Part shown: piece by piece, positions 1-6,509 of the stretch | Numbering within the stretch: the first letter of the stretch is position 1 | Layout of the letters: each line of letters begins with the position of its first letter | DNA from: Planctomycetota bacterium | GTDB taxonomy: Bacteria; Planctomycetota; MHYJ01; JACQXL01 | Direction of reading: 5' to 3' | Assembly (NCBI GenBank): GCA_030018555.1 | Contig: JASEHY010000014.1 | Coordinates: 1 to 14,819, forward strand | DNA: 14,819 nt | The notes under the pieces: generated by a model | Told to the model about the DNA's origin: nothing | Seen by the model: only the letters and a program-made list of their open reading frames with translations | Database searches by the model: none | Program-made: the position numbers and the translations under genes

Positions 1-16
1 CATTGGGGACACACTG

Positions 17-57
17 AACACCCCACCCCGCACATAAATTATGTGTGGGAGGGTGTT
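17..57. repeat. Imperfect palindrome with ACATAA/TTATGT core
   Basis: Inverted repeat centred on A38. The arms CACATAA (31-37) and TTATGTG (39-45) pair perfectly, and pairing continues imperfectly outward to AACACCC (17-23) and GGGTGTT (51-57). The core closely matches a perfect palindrome at 7532-7556, so this appears to be a dispersed element. It could fold as a transcript-end hairpin for a gene left of the window, but there is no clear T tract. No coding region is visible in 1-134. The stretch 71-134 is AT-rich and may hold the promoter of the downstream operon, but no well-spaced -35/-10 pair could be picked. Confidence 0.7.
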
Positions 58-134
58 ATGTGTTTTGGAAAGTCTCATATTTTTATTGATTTTCTCTCTT
101 TTTATGATAGTCTTTTTAGTAAGTTAATTGAACT

Positions 135-1613
135 ATGATTCATTATTATTCTCACTATAAAATTGTCGGAAGCAGTCTTCTTCTGGCTACCCTGTCCCGA
201 ATCCCGAAGGCCTTCGGGACGGGAGTCCGCCTCTGGTGGATTTGTGTCTTACTTATTATACTATCTTGTGGTTGCAGCACGGTCTCGGAGGCAAGACGCA
301 TCCAGAAAGAAGAAATGTTATCATCCGCTTGGGGTGGCGTGAAATCTTCAGAGATAGGATTAAGTAATGGCTCTGTCTTGCCTCTTCAGAGAAGTATTGA
401 AATTGCCCTCCAGTATAATCCAACCCTAATACAATCTAAGGAAAGATTAAACTCTGCGGAGGCGATATTAACAAAGACAGAGGGTAATTATTATCCTCAA
501 GTCAACTCTTCTGGAAGTTACAGAAAACGCACTACCAATACCTCCTCTACCAACACTTCTTCTAAGACAAGCGGTTCTTACTCGGCTGACCTTTCTATAA
601 ATCAGCAATTATATGATTTCGGCAAGACCCCTGCTCTTGTTCGCAAGGCATATTATGATTATCAATCTGCAGAATATGACCTGCGTCAGGCGGAGAACAA
701 TCTTGTCTTTTCAGTTAAGGAGAATTATCATAATGTTCAGAAGCAAACTTCAGTTGTACGGCTGTCTGAAGAAACCGTAAAGCAATATGAAAAATATCTT
801 GAACAGGCAAGGGCTTTCTTTGAGGTCGGCACCAGAATAAAATATGACATCACTAAAGCGGAAGTGAATCTGGGTAATGCCCAACTAAATCTGATTAATG
901 CCAGAAACGCCCTCTCTTTAAGTCGTCAGATTCTCCTTAACACATTAGGATTTAGTGATACAATTGACTACCAGTTGGAAGACCTCTCGCTGGATATAAA
1001 AGAGACAGGTGTTCCGGCTTATGAGATAGAAGCCCTATTTCAACTGGCAAAGGATAATAATCCTGAACTGAAGTCCCAGCAGGCAAGGGTGCAGTCTTCC
1101 AGTGCGGAGATTGATTATGTTATTGCTTCTCTTTTGCCATCATTGTCATTAGCAGGAATACTCTCGTTTAGCGGTAGTGATTTTCCGCTGGTGTGGAATA
1201 GGACGCTTTCATCAATTCTGAATCTGGACATTTTCAAGGGTGGGCAGAAGGAGAATGAGATAAGGTCTGCGGTGGCGAATCTGAGATCAGCCCGTGCATC
1301 TTCAATCGCTCTGGAACAACGGCTCTATCTTGATATTGCCAGAGCCAAAAACCAGATGGTTGACGCGGCTCAGAAACTTGCGATTAATAATAAAATCCTA
1401 CAACAGGCACAGGAAAATCTCAACTTGATTGAAGAACGATACAGAATCGGAAAGGCATCGGCTGTGGAATTAACCGACGCCCAGGTGTCCTTAAGTAAGG
1501 GCTGGGTTGACCAGATTCAGGCACAATTTGATTACCGCTCAGCCCTGGCTCTTATTGAAAAAGTGGCGCCTTTGCCCAGTGGGTCGGCGCCAAAAACAAT
1601 CGGAGAAAAATAA
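135..1613 (+). CDS. TolC-family outer membrane efflux lipoprotein
   Basis: Outer-membrane channel component of a tripartite export system, 492 aa, similar in length to TolC. Two repeated outer-membrane efflux domains are visible, about residues 60-260 and 290-480. Each is rich in long amphipathic helices, with motifs typical of the family such as ALQYNPTL (92-99) and a second DNNPEL copy near residue 310. The hydrophobic stretch around residues 32-45 ends in LSCGC (43-47), a likely lipoprotein signal with the modified Cys at 45 or 47. The N-terminus is oddly long because a palindromic element (195-224) encodes residues 21-30, ahead of the hydrophobic core. No in-frame ATG, GTG or TTG lies between that element and the lipobox, so the ATG at 135 is kept, although no strong Shine-Dalgarno precedes it. 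A second palindrome encodes residues 477-486 near the C-terminus. It is first in an operon with the MacAB-like genes. Confidence 0.9.
   Translation: MIHYYSHYKIVGSSLLLATLSRIPKAFGTGVRLWWICVLLIILSCGCSTVSEARRIQKEEMLSSAWGGVKSSEIGLSNGSVLPLQRSIEIALQYNPTLIQSKERLNSAEAILTKTEGNYYPQVNSSGSYRKRTTNTSSTNTSSKTSGSYSADLSINQQLYDFGKTPALVRKAYYDYQSAEYDLRQAENNLVFSVKENYHNVQKQTSVVRLSEETVKQYEKYLEQARAFFEVGTRIKYDITKAEVNLGNAQLNLINARNALSLSRQILLNTLGFSDTIDYQLEDLSLDIKETGVPAYEIEALFQLAKDNNPELKSQQARVQSSSAEIDYVIASLLPSLSLAGILSFSGSDFPLVWNRTLSSILNLDIFKGGQKENEIRSAVANLRSARASSIALEQRLYLDIARAKNQMVDAAQKLAINNKILQQAQENLNLIEERYRIGKASAVELTDAQVSLSKGWVDQIQAQFDYRSALALIEKVAPLPSGSAPKTIGEK
195..224. repeat. In-frame palindromic element in efflux gene N-terminus
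   Basis: A perfect 18-bp palindrome (TCCCGAAGG/CCTTCGGGA, 202-219) is flanked by outer TCCCG (195-199) and CGGGA (220-224). The 30 nt encode ten residues, SRIPKAFGTG, between the start and the hydrophobic core of the signal sequence. The 12-mer TTCGGGACGGGA (213-224) recurs exactly at 13028-13039 in an intergenic repeat, which supports a mobile-repeat origin. Confidence 0.75.
1564..1592. repeat. Palindromic element at efflux gene C-terminus
   Basis: Arms TGGCGCC (1564-1570) and GGCGCCA (1586-1592) enclose a short inner hairpin. The element encodes a Pro/Ser/Gly-rich segment a few residues before the stop. The same TGGCGCC...GGCGCCA border occurs on the in-frame element at 7202-7250, so the two may belong to one family. 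Confidence 0.5.
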
Positions 1614-1642
1614 CCCGCTGGGTCTCCGATGAGGAAACGACT

Positions 1643-3109
1643 ATGAAAAAACTTATTATTATTGGAAGTATTATTTTACTCACGGTCATTATCTGGTGGG
1701 GTGTTAAATGGTTCAGCGGGGCTAATAATCACATAATTTATCGTCTGGCAAAAGTGGAAAAAGGAGATGTCATCCAGACGGTTAATGCTACGGGTATTGT
1801 TCAACCAATAAAACTGGTTCAGGTAAGTACACAGGTTACAGGTCCGATAAAAAGACTGTATGCTGATTTTAATTCACGTGTCAGAGAAAGTGAAGTGGTA
1901 GCACAGATAGATCCGGCTGTCTATGAGACAAAAGTCGCCCAGAATAAAGCAAATTTAAGCCGTAGTATAGCCGAGGTGGAAAGGGTTAATGCTAATCTCA
2001 CTCAGGCAGAGAAAGAACTCGCTCGCGCCAAAGAACTTGCCAAACGAGACCTAATATCACAATCAGAGTTAGATGTAGCCATTGCAAATTATGCTTCCAT
2101 ATCTGCCCAACTTAAAGTTGCCCTTGCTTCAGTAGAGCAGAATAAATCCATCTTACAGATGTCCGAGGTTGATTTAGCATATACGACCATAAAATCACCG
2201 GTGGATGGAGTAGTTATTTCTCGCAATGTTAATGAAGGACAAACCGTGGTGGGCAGTATGTCCGCCCAGACTATTTTTATTATTGCCACAGACCTCAGAC
2301 AAATCCAGATAGAAGCAAGTATTCCTGAAGCGGATATTGGCAAGATTAAGGATAGGCAACCTGTAATATTTACCGTGGATGCATACCCCGAGATAGAGTT
2401 TTCAGGGGTGGTAACTCAGGTACGGCTTTCTGCCACCACGGTTCAAAATGTAGTTACTTATGCGGTCATTATCAGCGCCGAAAATCACAAGGGAATATTA
2501 TTTCCGGGTATGACTGCTAATCTTACCCTTGAGGTGAACAGACGGACAGATGTGCTAAAAGTTCCGAATGCGGCATTGCGTTTTACCCCAGATGCCAGTC
2601 TGGTTGAAGAAGGGGGGGGGGCAGAACCGGTTACAGCAAGTAGTGAAACAGATTTTTCTGGCTCTTCAATAGATAGACAACATTCAGGCATTTCACCAAC
2701 AGATTTGTCCCCCGATGTAACATCGGGGGGCTCACTATCCCTTACGGGATCCCGGAGGAATCCCGATTCCATCGGGATGTCGGAGGGACAAGCCGAGTCA
2801 AGACCTATCCCTACTTCCCCTCTATTGGTAGAACAGAGACAGGGTGGAAGAAAACCAGTCGGCAAAACCAGTTTACGTCGCGGTAAAATCTGGGTTCAAA
2901 CCGACAGATTCACTTCGCTCACTACAAGGAAAAAACTCCTGAGACCTATTCAGGTAATAATAGGTATCTCAGACGGTTCTTTTACAGAAGTAATAAATAC
3001 AGAGTTAAAAGAGAGACAGGAAATCGTTACAGGCATACTGGAAAAAGAGGAATCCAAGGGAAAGATTAATCCCTTTATGCCGCAGCGGCTCGGTCTCGGC
3101 CGTCGTTAG
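1643..3109 (+). CDS. MacA-like periplasmic adaptor (membrane fusion protein)
   Basis: Membrane fusion protein (HlyD/MacA family, 488 aa) that would link the inner-membrane ABC transporter to the outer-membrane factor. It starts with an uncleaved-type N-terminal membrane helix (about residues 3-24). A biotinyl-lipoyl-like half (GDVIQTVNATGIVQP), an alpha-hairpin coiled coil (about 95-180), the second lipoyl half (SPVDGVVISRNVNEGQTV) and beta-barrel segments through VPNAALRF (about 313) follow. The C-terminal membrane-proximal motif VIIGISDGSFTEVI is intact. Between residues about 320 and 415 there is a low-complexity insertion of roughly 90 aa that MacA proteins normally lack. It contains a G10 tract (2612-2621) and a composite of palindromes (2706-2790). 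GAGGA at 1631-1635 gives a good ribosome site 7 nt before ATG. The stop lies 3 nt before the ATPase gene. Confidence 0.9.
   Translation: MKKLIIIGSIILLTVIIWWGVKWFSGANNHIIYRLAKVEKGDVIQTVNATGIVQPIKLVQVSTQVTGPIKRLYADFNSRVRESEVVAQIDPAVYETKVAQNKANLSRSIAEVERVNANLTQAEKELARAKELAKRDLISQSELDVAIANYASISAQLKVALASVEQNKSILQMSEVDLAYTTIKSPVDGVVISRNVNEGQTVVGSMSAQTIFIIATDLRQIQIEASIPEADIGKIKDRQPVIFTVDAYPEIEFSGVVTQVRLSATTVQNVVTYAVIISAENHKGILFPGMTANLTLEVNRRTDVLKVPNAALRFTPDASLVEEGGGAEPVTASSETDFSGSSIDRQHSGISPTDLSPDVTSGGSLSLTGSRRNPDSIGMSEGQAESRPIPTSPLLVEQRQGGRKPVGKTSLRRGKIWVQTDRFTSLTTRKKLLRPIQVIIGISDGSFTEVINTELKERQEIVTGILEKEESKGKINPFMPQRLGLGRR
2612..2621 (+). repeat. G10 homopolymer in adaptor coding sequence
   Basis: Ten consecutive G residues encode three glycines (residues 324-326) and the first base of the next Ala codon. 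Loss of one G would bring a TAG at 2670-2672 into frame. Gain of one would bring TAG at 2641-2643 into frame. The tract is therefore a possible slipped-strand on/off site, or a sequencing-sensitive spot. Confidence 0.85.
2706..2790. repeat. Composite palindromic element inside adaptor gene
   Basis: Bounded by TGTCCC (2706-2711) and GGGACA (2785-2790). Nested hairpins inside are CCCCCGATG/CATCGGGGG (2709-2717, 2721-2729), ATCCC/GGGAT (2737-2741, 2746-2750), the palindrome CGGGATCCCG (2745-2754) and TCCCGAT/ATCGGGA (2761-2767, 2771-2777). It is read in frame as residues about 355-383 of the adaptor, a Ser/Gly/Pro-rich segment. It resembles the CCCCGATGTCCATCGGGG elements at 5064-5081 and 6088-6105. 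Confidence 0.75.
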
Positions 3110-3112
3110 ATT

Positions 3113-3778
3113 ATGCTTATTACTCTTAACCAAATAACCAAAGTTTATCAAATTGGAGAAGTTGATATCCCTGCTTTAAGAGGGGTTACTTTTACTATTG
3201 ACCGAGGTGAGTTTGTTGCTATTATGGGTGCATCAGGTTCAGGTAAAACAACTTTGATGAATATACTCGGTTGCCTGGACCAACCTACTTCCGGTCAGTA
3301 TTCTTTAGACGACACGGAAATAACAAGGTTAAATCGGAATGAATTGGCATATATCCGTAATAAAAAGATTGGTTTCGTCTTCCAGAATTTTAATCTATTA
3401 CCCCGTACCAGCGCCTTAGAAAATGTGGAACTACCTTTATTTTATGGGAATCGTCTTTCCTCTCGCCAAAAATATCAGAGGGCTATAGAAATGCTTACAC
3501 GGTTGGGATTAGCCGACCGTCTTGAGCATTATCCCAGCCAACTTTCCGGGGGACAACAACAGCGTGTGGCAATTGCCCGCGCCCTTATTAACCAACCATC
3601 TATTATCCTGGCTGATGAGCCAACCGGTAATGTTGATTCTAAGACCGGTCAGGAGATAATGAAACTCTTTCAGCAATTGAATCAGGAAGAAATTACTATT
3701 ATTCTCATTACCCACGAAAAAGATATTGCCGACTATGCCAGACGCTTAATACATATAAAGGATGGAGAGATAGTATGA
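3113..3778 (+). CDS. ABC transporter ATPase, LolD/MacB type
   Basis: Cytoplasmic ATP-binding subunit (221 aa) that powers the export pump with the permease encoded next. Walker A is GASGSGKTT (about residues 39-47), the Q-loop is FVFQNFNLLP, the signature is LSGGQQQRVAIARAL, and Walker B is IILADEPTGN followed by the D-loop and the switch His in LITHE. The length and the sequence around ALENVELPLFYG place it in the MacB/LolD/FtsE subgroup. In this operon the MacB ATPase and permease are separate proteins, as in the YknYZ and many MacAB-like systems, not fused as in E. coli MacB. Its stop overlaps the permease start by 4 nt (ATGA), suggesting translational coupling. No good Shine-Dalgarno is visible before ATG 3113, so it may depend on translation of the adaptor gene. 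Confidence 0.93.
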   Translation: MLITLNQITKVYQIGEVDIPALRGVTFTIDRGEFVAIMGASGSGKTTLMNILGCLDQPTSGQYSLDDTEITRLNRNELAYIRNKKIGFVFQNFNLLPRTSALENVELPLFYGNRLSSRQKYQRAIEMLTRLGLADRLEHYPSQLSGGQQQRVAIARALINQPSIILADEPTGNVDSKTGQEIMKLFQQLNQEEITIILITHEKDIADYARRLIHIKDGEIV

Positions 3779-4998
3779 GTTTATTTCTTACCCTGCGAGT
3801 TGCCCTGAGGGCATTGATACGAAACAAGGTCAGGTCAATACTGACAATGCTGGGTATTATTATTGGGATTGCCGCGGTGATTGCAGTTATTGCGGTTGGA
3901 CAGGGCGCCACTGTAATGATTCAGGAACAAATCGCAAGTATGGGTGATAACCCCCTGATAATTTTCCCGGGCAGTGCCAGGGTTGGGGGATTTCGTTTCG
4001 GGGCAGGGACACGCTCCACTTTAACTGTACAAGATGCTGAAGCAATTATTAAGGAATGCCCTTATGTTAAAGCAGTTACGCCTATTATCCGGGCAGGGGG
4101 ACAAATAATCTACCAGGATAAAAACTGGTCTTCAGGTATTGAGGGAGTAGCACCAAGTTATCTGGAGGTCAGAAACTGGAACTTGAAAGAAGGAAACTTG
4201 TTCACTGACTCGGATGTTAAATCCGCAACCAAAGTATGTCTTCTTGGGGCTACAGTCGCTAAAGAACTATTTGATAATGAGGAGTCGGTTGGCAAAACAA
4301 TACGTATTAGAAATATGCCTTTCAGGGTTATCGGCGTGCTGGAAAAGAAAGGAAGCGCTGCCTTTGGACACGACCAGGATAATACAATAATTGCACCGTG
4401 GTCAACGGTTAGCCGTGTCCTTCAGAGATCGTCTTTTAATGAGGTTAATCAAATCTTAGCCAGTGTTACATCTATTAAAATGCTGGAACCGGCTAAGAAA
4501 GAAATCTCGGCTATTTTGAGGCAGAGACATCGTCTTTCACAAGGTACTGAAGATGATTTTTCCATCACTGATGCCACGGAAATAACCAATGCAATTACCA
4601 GTATTTCCAGATTGATGACCTTGCTTTTAGTCGTGATTGCTTCTATATCCCTGATTGTCGGCGGAATCGGAATAATGAATATTATGTTGGTATCGGTAAC
4701 CGAACGGACACGGGAGATTGGGTTACGAATGGCCGTTGGAGCACGCGGTAAAGATATCCTATTACAGTTTCTTGTGGAAGCCGTGGTCTTAGCCGGCATT
4801 GGTGGTGTCTTTGGGATATTTTTGGGTTATGGCGCCGCCCAGATTATCTCCAATGCCAATAACTGGCCAGTTCTGGTTTCAACAGATTCTATTCTTCTCG
4901 CCTTTGTTTTCTCATCGGTGGTGGGAATATTCTTTGGATTTTATCCAGCCTGGCGCGCCTCGCGGCTTAACCCTATTGAAGCTTTGCGTTATGAATAA
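3775..4998 (+). CDS. MacB-type ABC transporter permease
   Basis: Inner-membrane permease, 407 aa, with a MacB periplasmic core domain and a C-terminal FtsX domain. The first membrane helix is about residues 21-43 (SILTMLGIIIGIAAVIAVIAVG). A large periplasmic domain spans about 45-275. Three C-terminal helices follow near 283-305, 330-352 and 375-398, separated by the conserved cytoplasmic loop with SVTERTREIGLRMAVGA. It ends with the family's usual SRLNPIEALRYE. GGAGAG (3764-3769) lies 5 nt before the ATG inside the end of the ATPase gene. Such permeases move a substrate from the periplasm through the adaptor and TolC-like channel by mechanotransmission. The substrate here is unknown. Confidence 0.93.
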   Translation: MSLFLTLRVALRALIRNKVRSILTMLGIIIGIAAVIAVIAVGQGATVMIQEQIASMGDNPLIIFPGSARVGGFRFGAGTRSTLTVQDAEAIIKECPYVKAVTPIIRAGGQIIYQDKNWSSGIEGVAPSYLEVRNWNLKEGNLFTDSDVKSATKVCLLGATVAKELFDNEESVGKTIRIRNMPFRVIGVLEKKGSAAFGHDQDNTIIAPWSTVSRVLQRSSFNEVNQILASVTSIKMLEPAKKEISAILRQRHRLSQGTEDDFSITDATEITNAITSISRLMTLLLVVIASISLIVGGIGIMNIMLVSVTERTREIGLRMAVGARGKDILLQFLVEAVVLAGIGGVFGIFLGYGAAQIISNANNWPVLVSTDSILLAFVFSSVVGIFFGFYPAWRASRLNPIEALRYE

Positions 4999-5908
4999 AA
5001 CTATATTTATTATCCCTCTTCTTCTTAACCTCTCTGTTACCATTCTCCTTGCTCACCTGTCTGCCCCGATGTCCATCGGGGCACAGGCAGAGGGAATTGA
5101 TGAACCTCACGATAAGCCCAAAGTCAAAGTAGAAACTTCTTCTTTATCATTATTATACTCACAGATTCATCAGGTTGATAAAGAAATAGAAAAAATCCAG
5201 CAGGAAATTGAAACGATAAAAGCCCAGATTACTCAGGCACTCAAAGACAATAAACTTGAACTGGCAAAAGAGTTGACCGTCAAGACCACCCAATTAGAGA
5301 AAACACTGAAAGATAATAGAGTGGAACTTGATATGCTGATTAACAAATATCAGAATGATTTTAACAGCAGACTATTGTGGCGTAAACTGATGATAGAAAT
5401 CGGACCTCAATTCACTTTCTTTGACAACAACATCAGAATAACTGATGTTACAGGACTTCGTTTGAGAATACATTATCGTAAGGACACTTTCGGACGCTAT
5501 CATACCTATCCTTTCATTAGTATTTCTGATTCACCATTGCGGGATATAGTCAGTTCCCCTATTATACTGGAATACCGCTATTCTTCACATCAGACTGGTA
5601 ACCAGAATCAGGAGGCACGGGTTAGTACTTATCTCGGCGGCTTTGGGATAAGTGGACAAATCTTTAATAATACCTTTATCAGTTTAAGTTTTATGGGTGG
5701 GTTACAAGATTATTCCCAGACACTACAGGATGACATCGGACCAATCTTTTCTTATTCTATGGGTCTGCAACAGTATTTTTCTCAGACCTTTGGAATAGGA
5801 TTAAGCGCTACTGAGGATTGGGTTTTAACCAACGCAACACAGATTGATAATAAAACTCGTTCCTTCTTTAACTTCAGTATTACATTCTTTAGTAGAATTA
5901 GGTTTTAA
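4991..5908 (+). CDS. Exported coiled-coil protein with predicted outer-membrane beta-barrel
   Basis: No confident family match; 305 aa when started at ATG 4991, which overlaps the permease stop by 8 nt. A longer frame open from 4799 lies inside the permease gene and is rejected as the start because the signal peptide begins at 4991. Residues 1-21 form a hydrophobic signal sequence. Residues 22-33 are encoded by a palindromic element and end in AQA, a plausible signal peptidase site. Residues about 55-122 are a charged heptad-like coiled coil (KEIEKIQQEIETIKAQI). From about 135 the protein is rich in alternating polar/aromatic strands and ends in FFSRIRF, a C-terminal aromatic consistent with outer-membrane insertion. 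Tight linkage to the efflux genes suggests an accessory outer-membrane partner of the pump. This role is inference. Confidence 0.75.
   Translation: MNKTIFIIPLLLNLSVTILLAHLSAPMSIGAQAEGIDEPHDKPKVKVETSSLSLLYSQIHQVDKEIEKIQQEIETIKAQITQALKDNKLELAKELTVKTTQLEKTLKDNRVELDMLINKYQNDFNSRLLWRKLMIEIGPQFTFFDNNIRITDVTGLRLRIHYRKDTFGRYHTYPFISISDSPLRDIVSSPIILEYRYSSHQTGNQNQEARVSTYLGGFGISGQIFNNTFISLSFMGGLQDYSQTLQDDIGPIFSYSMGLQQYFSQTFGIGLSATEDWVLTNATQIDNKTRSFFNFSITFFSRIRF
5056..5087. repeat. In-frame palindromic element at signal peptide end
   Basis: Arms TGCCCCGAT (5062-5070) and ATCGGGGCA (5075-5083) surround a GTCC loop, with outer CCTG/CAGG (5056-5059, 5084-5087). The core CCCCGATGTCCATCGGGG (5064-5081) recurs exactly at 6088-6105 in the next intergenic region. 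It encodes residues 22-33 of the exported protein. Confidence 0.8.
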
Positions 5909-5921
5909 GAGGTAATCCCGT

Positions 5922-5995
5922 CCCCCCCTCACCTATCCTCTCCCCATAGGGGAGAGGGACAGGTTCGCTATACTCACTGCAAGAGGGTGAGGGGG
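5922..5995. repeat. Nested inverted repeat, CCCTCACC...GGTGAGGG type
   Basis: Outer arms CCCCCTCACC (5924-5933) and GGTGAGGGGG (5986-5995) enclose a strong hairpin CCTCTCCCC-ATA-GGGGAGAGG (5937-5957). It lies 13 nt after the exported-protein stop and could act as a transcript-end structure. There is no U-tract, so a classical intrinsic terminator is unlikely. The layout resembles the intergenic REP/MITE-like repeats found in many environmental genomes. Confidence 0.75.
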
Positions 5996-6022
5996 ATAAT
6001 TTATTGTATGGAATTTCAAAGC

Positions 6023-6135
6023 AAGTAGGGACAGGGTTTATCCCTGTCCGCCCGGGGCGGACAACCACCCGTTCGGGTTCTCGTCCCCCCCGATGTCCAT
6101 CGGGGAGGGTCGAGGGATAAAGGTTGTCCCTACTT
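6023..6135. repeat. MITE-like compound palindrome with AAGTAGGGACA ends
   Basis: Terminal inverted repeats AAGTAGGGACA (6023-6033) and TGTCCCTACTT (6125-6135) are 11 bp and perfect. Inside are GGACAGGG/CCCTGTCC (6029-6036, 6042-6049), GTCCGCCC/GGGCGGAC (6046-6053, 6055-6062), CCCG/CGGG (6068-6077) and CCCCGATGTCCATCGGGG (6088-6105). The 113-bp unit encodes no plausible protein. Its inner CCCCGAT core is identical to the insertion in the upstream exported-protein gene. Confidence 0.75.
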
Positions 6136-6140
6136 TGGTT

Positions 6141-6155
6141 GCCGCCGAAAGCGGC
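6141..6155. repeat. Small hairpin before membrane protein start
   Basis: GCCGC-CGAAA-GCGGC, a 5-bp stem with a CGAAA loop, ends 7 nt before ATG 6163. No Shine-Dalgarno is visible for that gene, so this structure could influence its translation. It could also be just another short repeat. Confidence 0.45.
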
Positions 6156-6162
6156 TTAATTT

Positions 6163-6507
6163 ATGGATAGCCGAAACCCAATTCCGCCCTGGCGGGAGCA
6201 CAGCGGACACGGAATAACTGCAACCGTATTAGGTTCTCTGGCGATTTGTATCCTGCTTCTCAATATTACTCTCTGGCTCTTTTTCCGTGCGGAAGGTAAC
6301 CTGACTTATTCAAACCAGGTTATCCTGACATCGTTAGGAGTTTTTAATCTCGTAGTTATTATTTTCGGAGCGGTCAACGGTTTTAAAGGCATCAGAGAGT
6401 CAGCCCGAAAAAGAGTTTTGCCTCTTATTGGCTTGGCTTTAAACCTATTTGTTTTCCTCTTCTATCTTGCTGGTATAATCAACTGGTCTCTCAAGAGGTA
6501 TTACTAA
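6163..6507 (+). CDS. Small three-helix membrane protein of unknown function
   Basis: A 114-aa protein not assigned to a family. Three hydrophobic helices are visible: about residues 18-40 (GITATVLGSLAICILLLNI), 50-72 and 86-107. They are separated by short polar loops, the second basic (RESARKRV), giving a likely cytoplasmic position by the positive-inside rule. The general plan is like many small DUF4190/DUF-type membrane proteins, but no diagnostic motif was recognised. The start has no clear ribosome binding site. A CCGCC/GGCGG hairpin (6184-6195) lies just inside the coding region, encoding PPW. Only 2 nt separate its stop from the RNase HII-like gene, so the two are probably co-transcribed. 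Confidence 0.65.
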   Translation: MDSRNPIPPWREHSGHGITATVLGSLAICILLLNITLWLFFRAEGNLTYSNQVILTSLGVFNLVVIIFGAVNGFKGIRESARKRVLPLIGLALNLFVFLFYLAGIINWSLKRYY

Positions 6508-6509
6508 CC

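Noticed and set aside
2485..2865. 126-aa open frame antisense to the MacA-like gene
   Set aside because: It overlaps a well-supported adaptor gene and its openness follows from the palindromic, low-complexity insertion; no domain or ribosome site supports it.
4799..4990. Longer N-terminus (64 aa) for the coiled-coil/barrel protein
   Set aside because: It lies in another frame of the permease's conserved C-terminal helices; a clear signal peptide begins at ATG 4991.
5922..6135. CRISPR array
   Set aside because: The repeats are different palindromic units and are not evenly spaced direct repeats with unique spacers; no cas genes are present.
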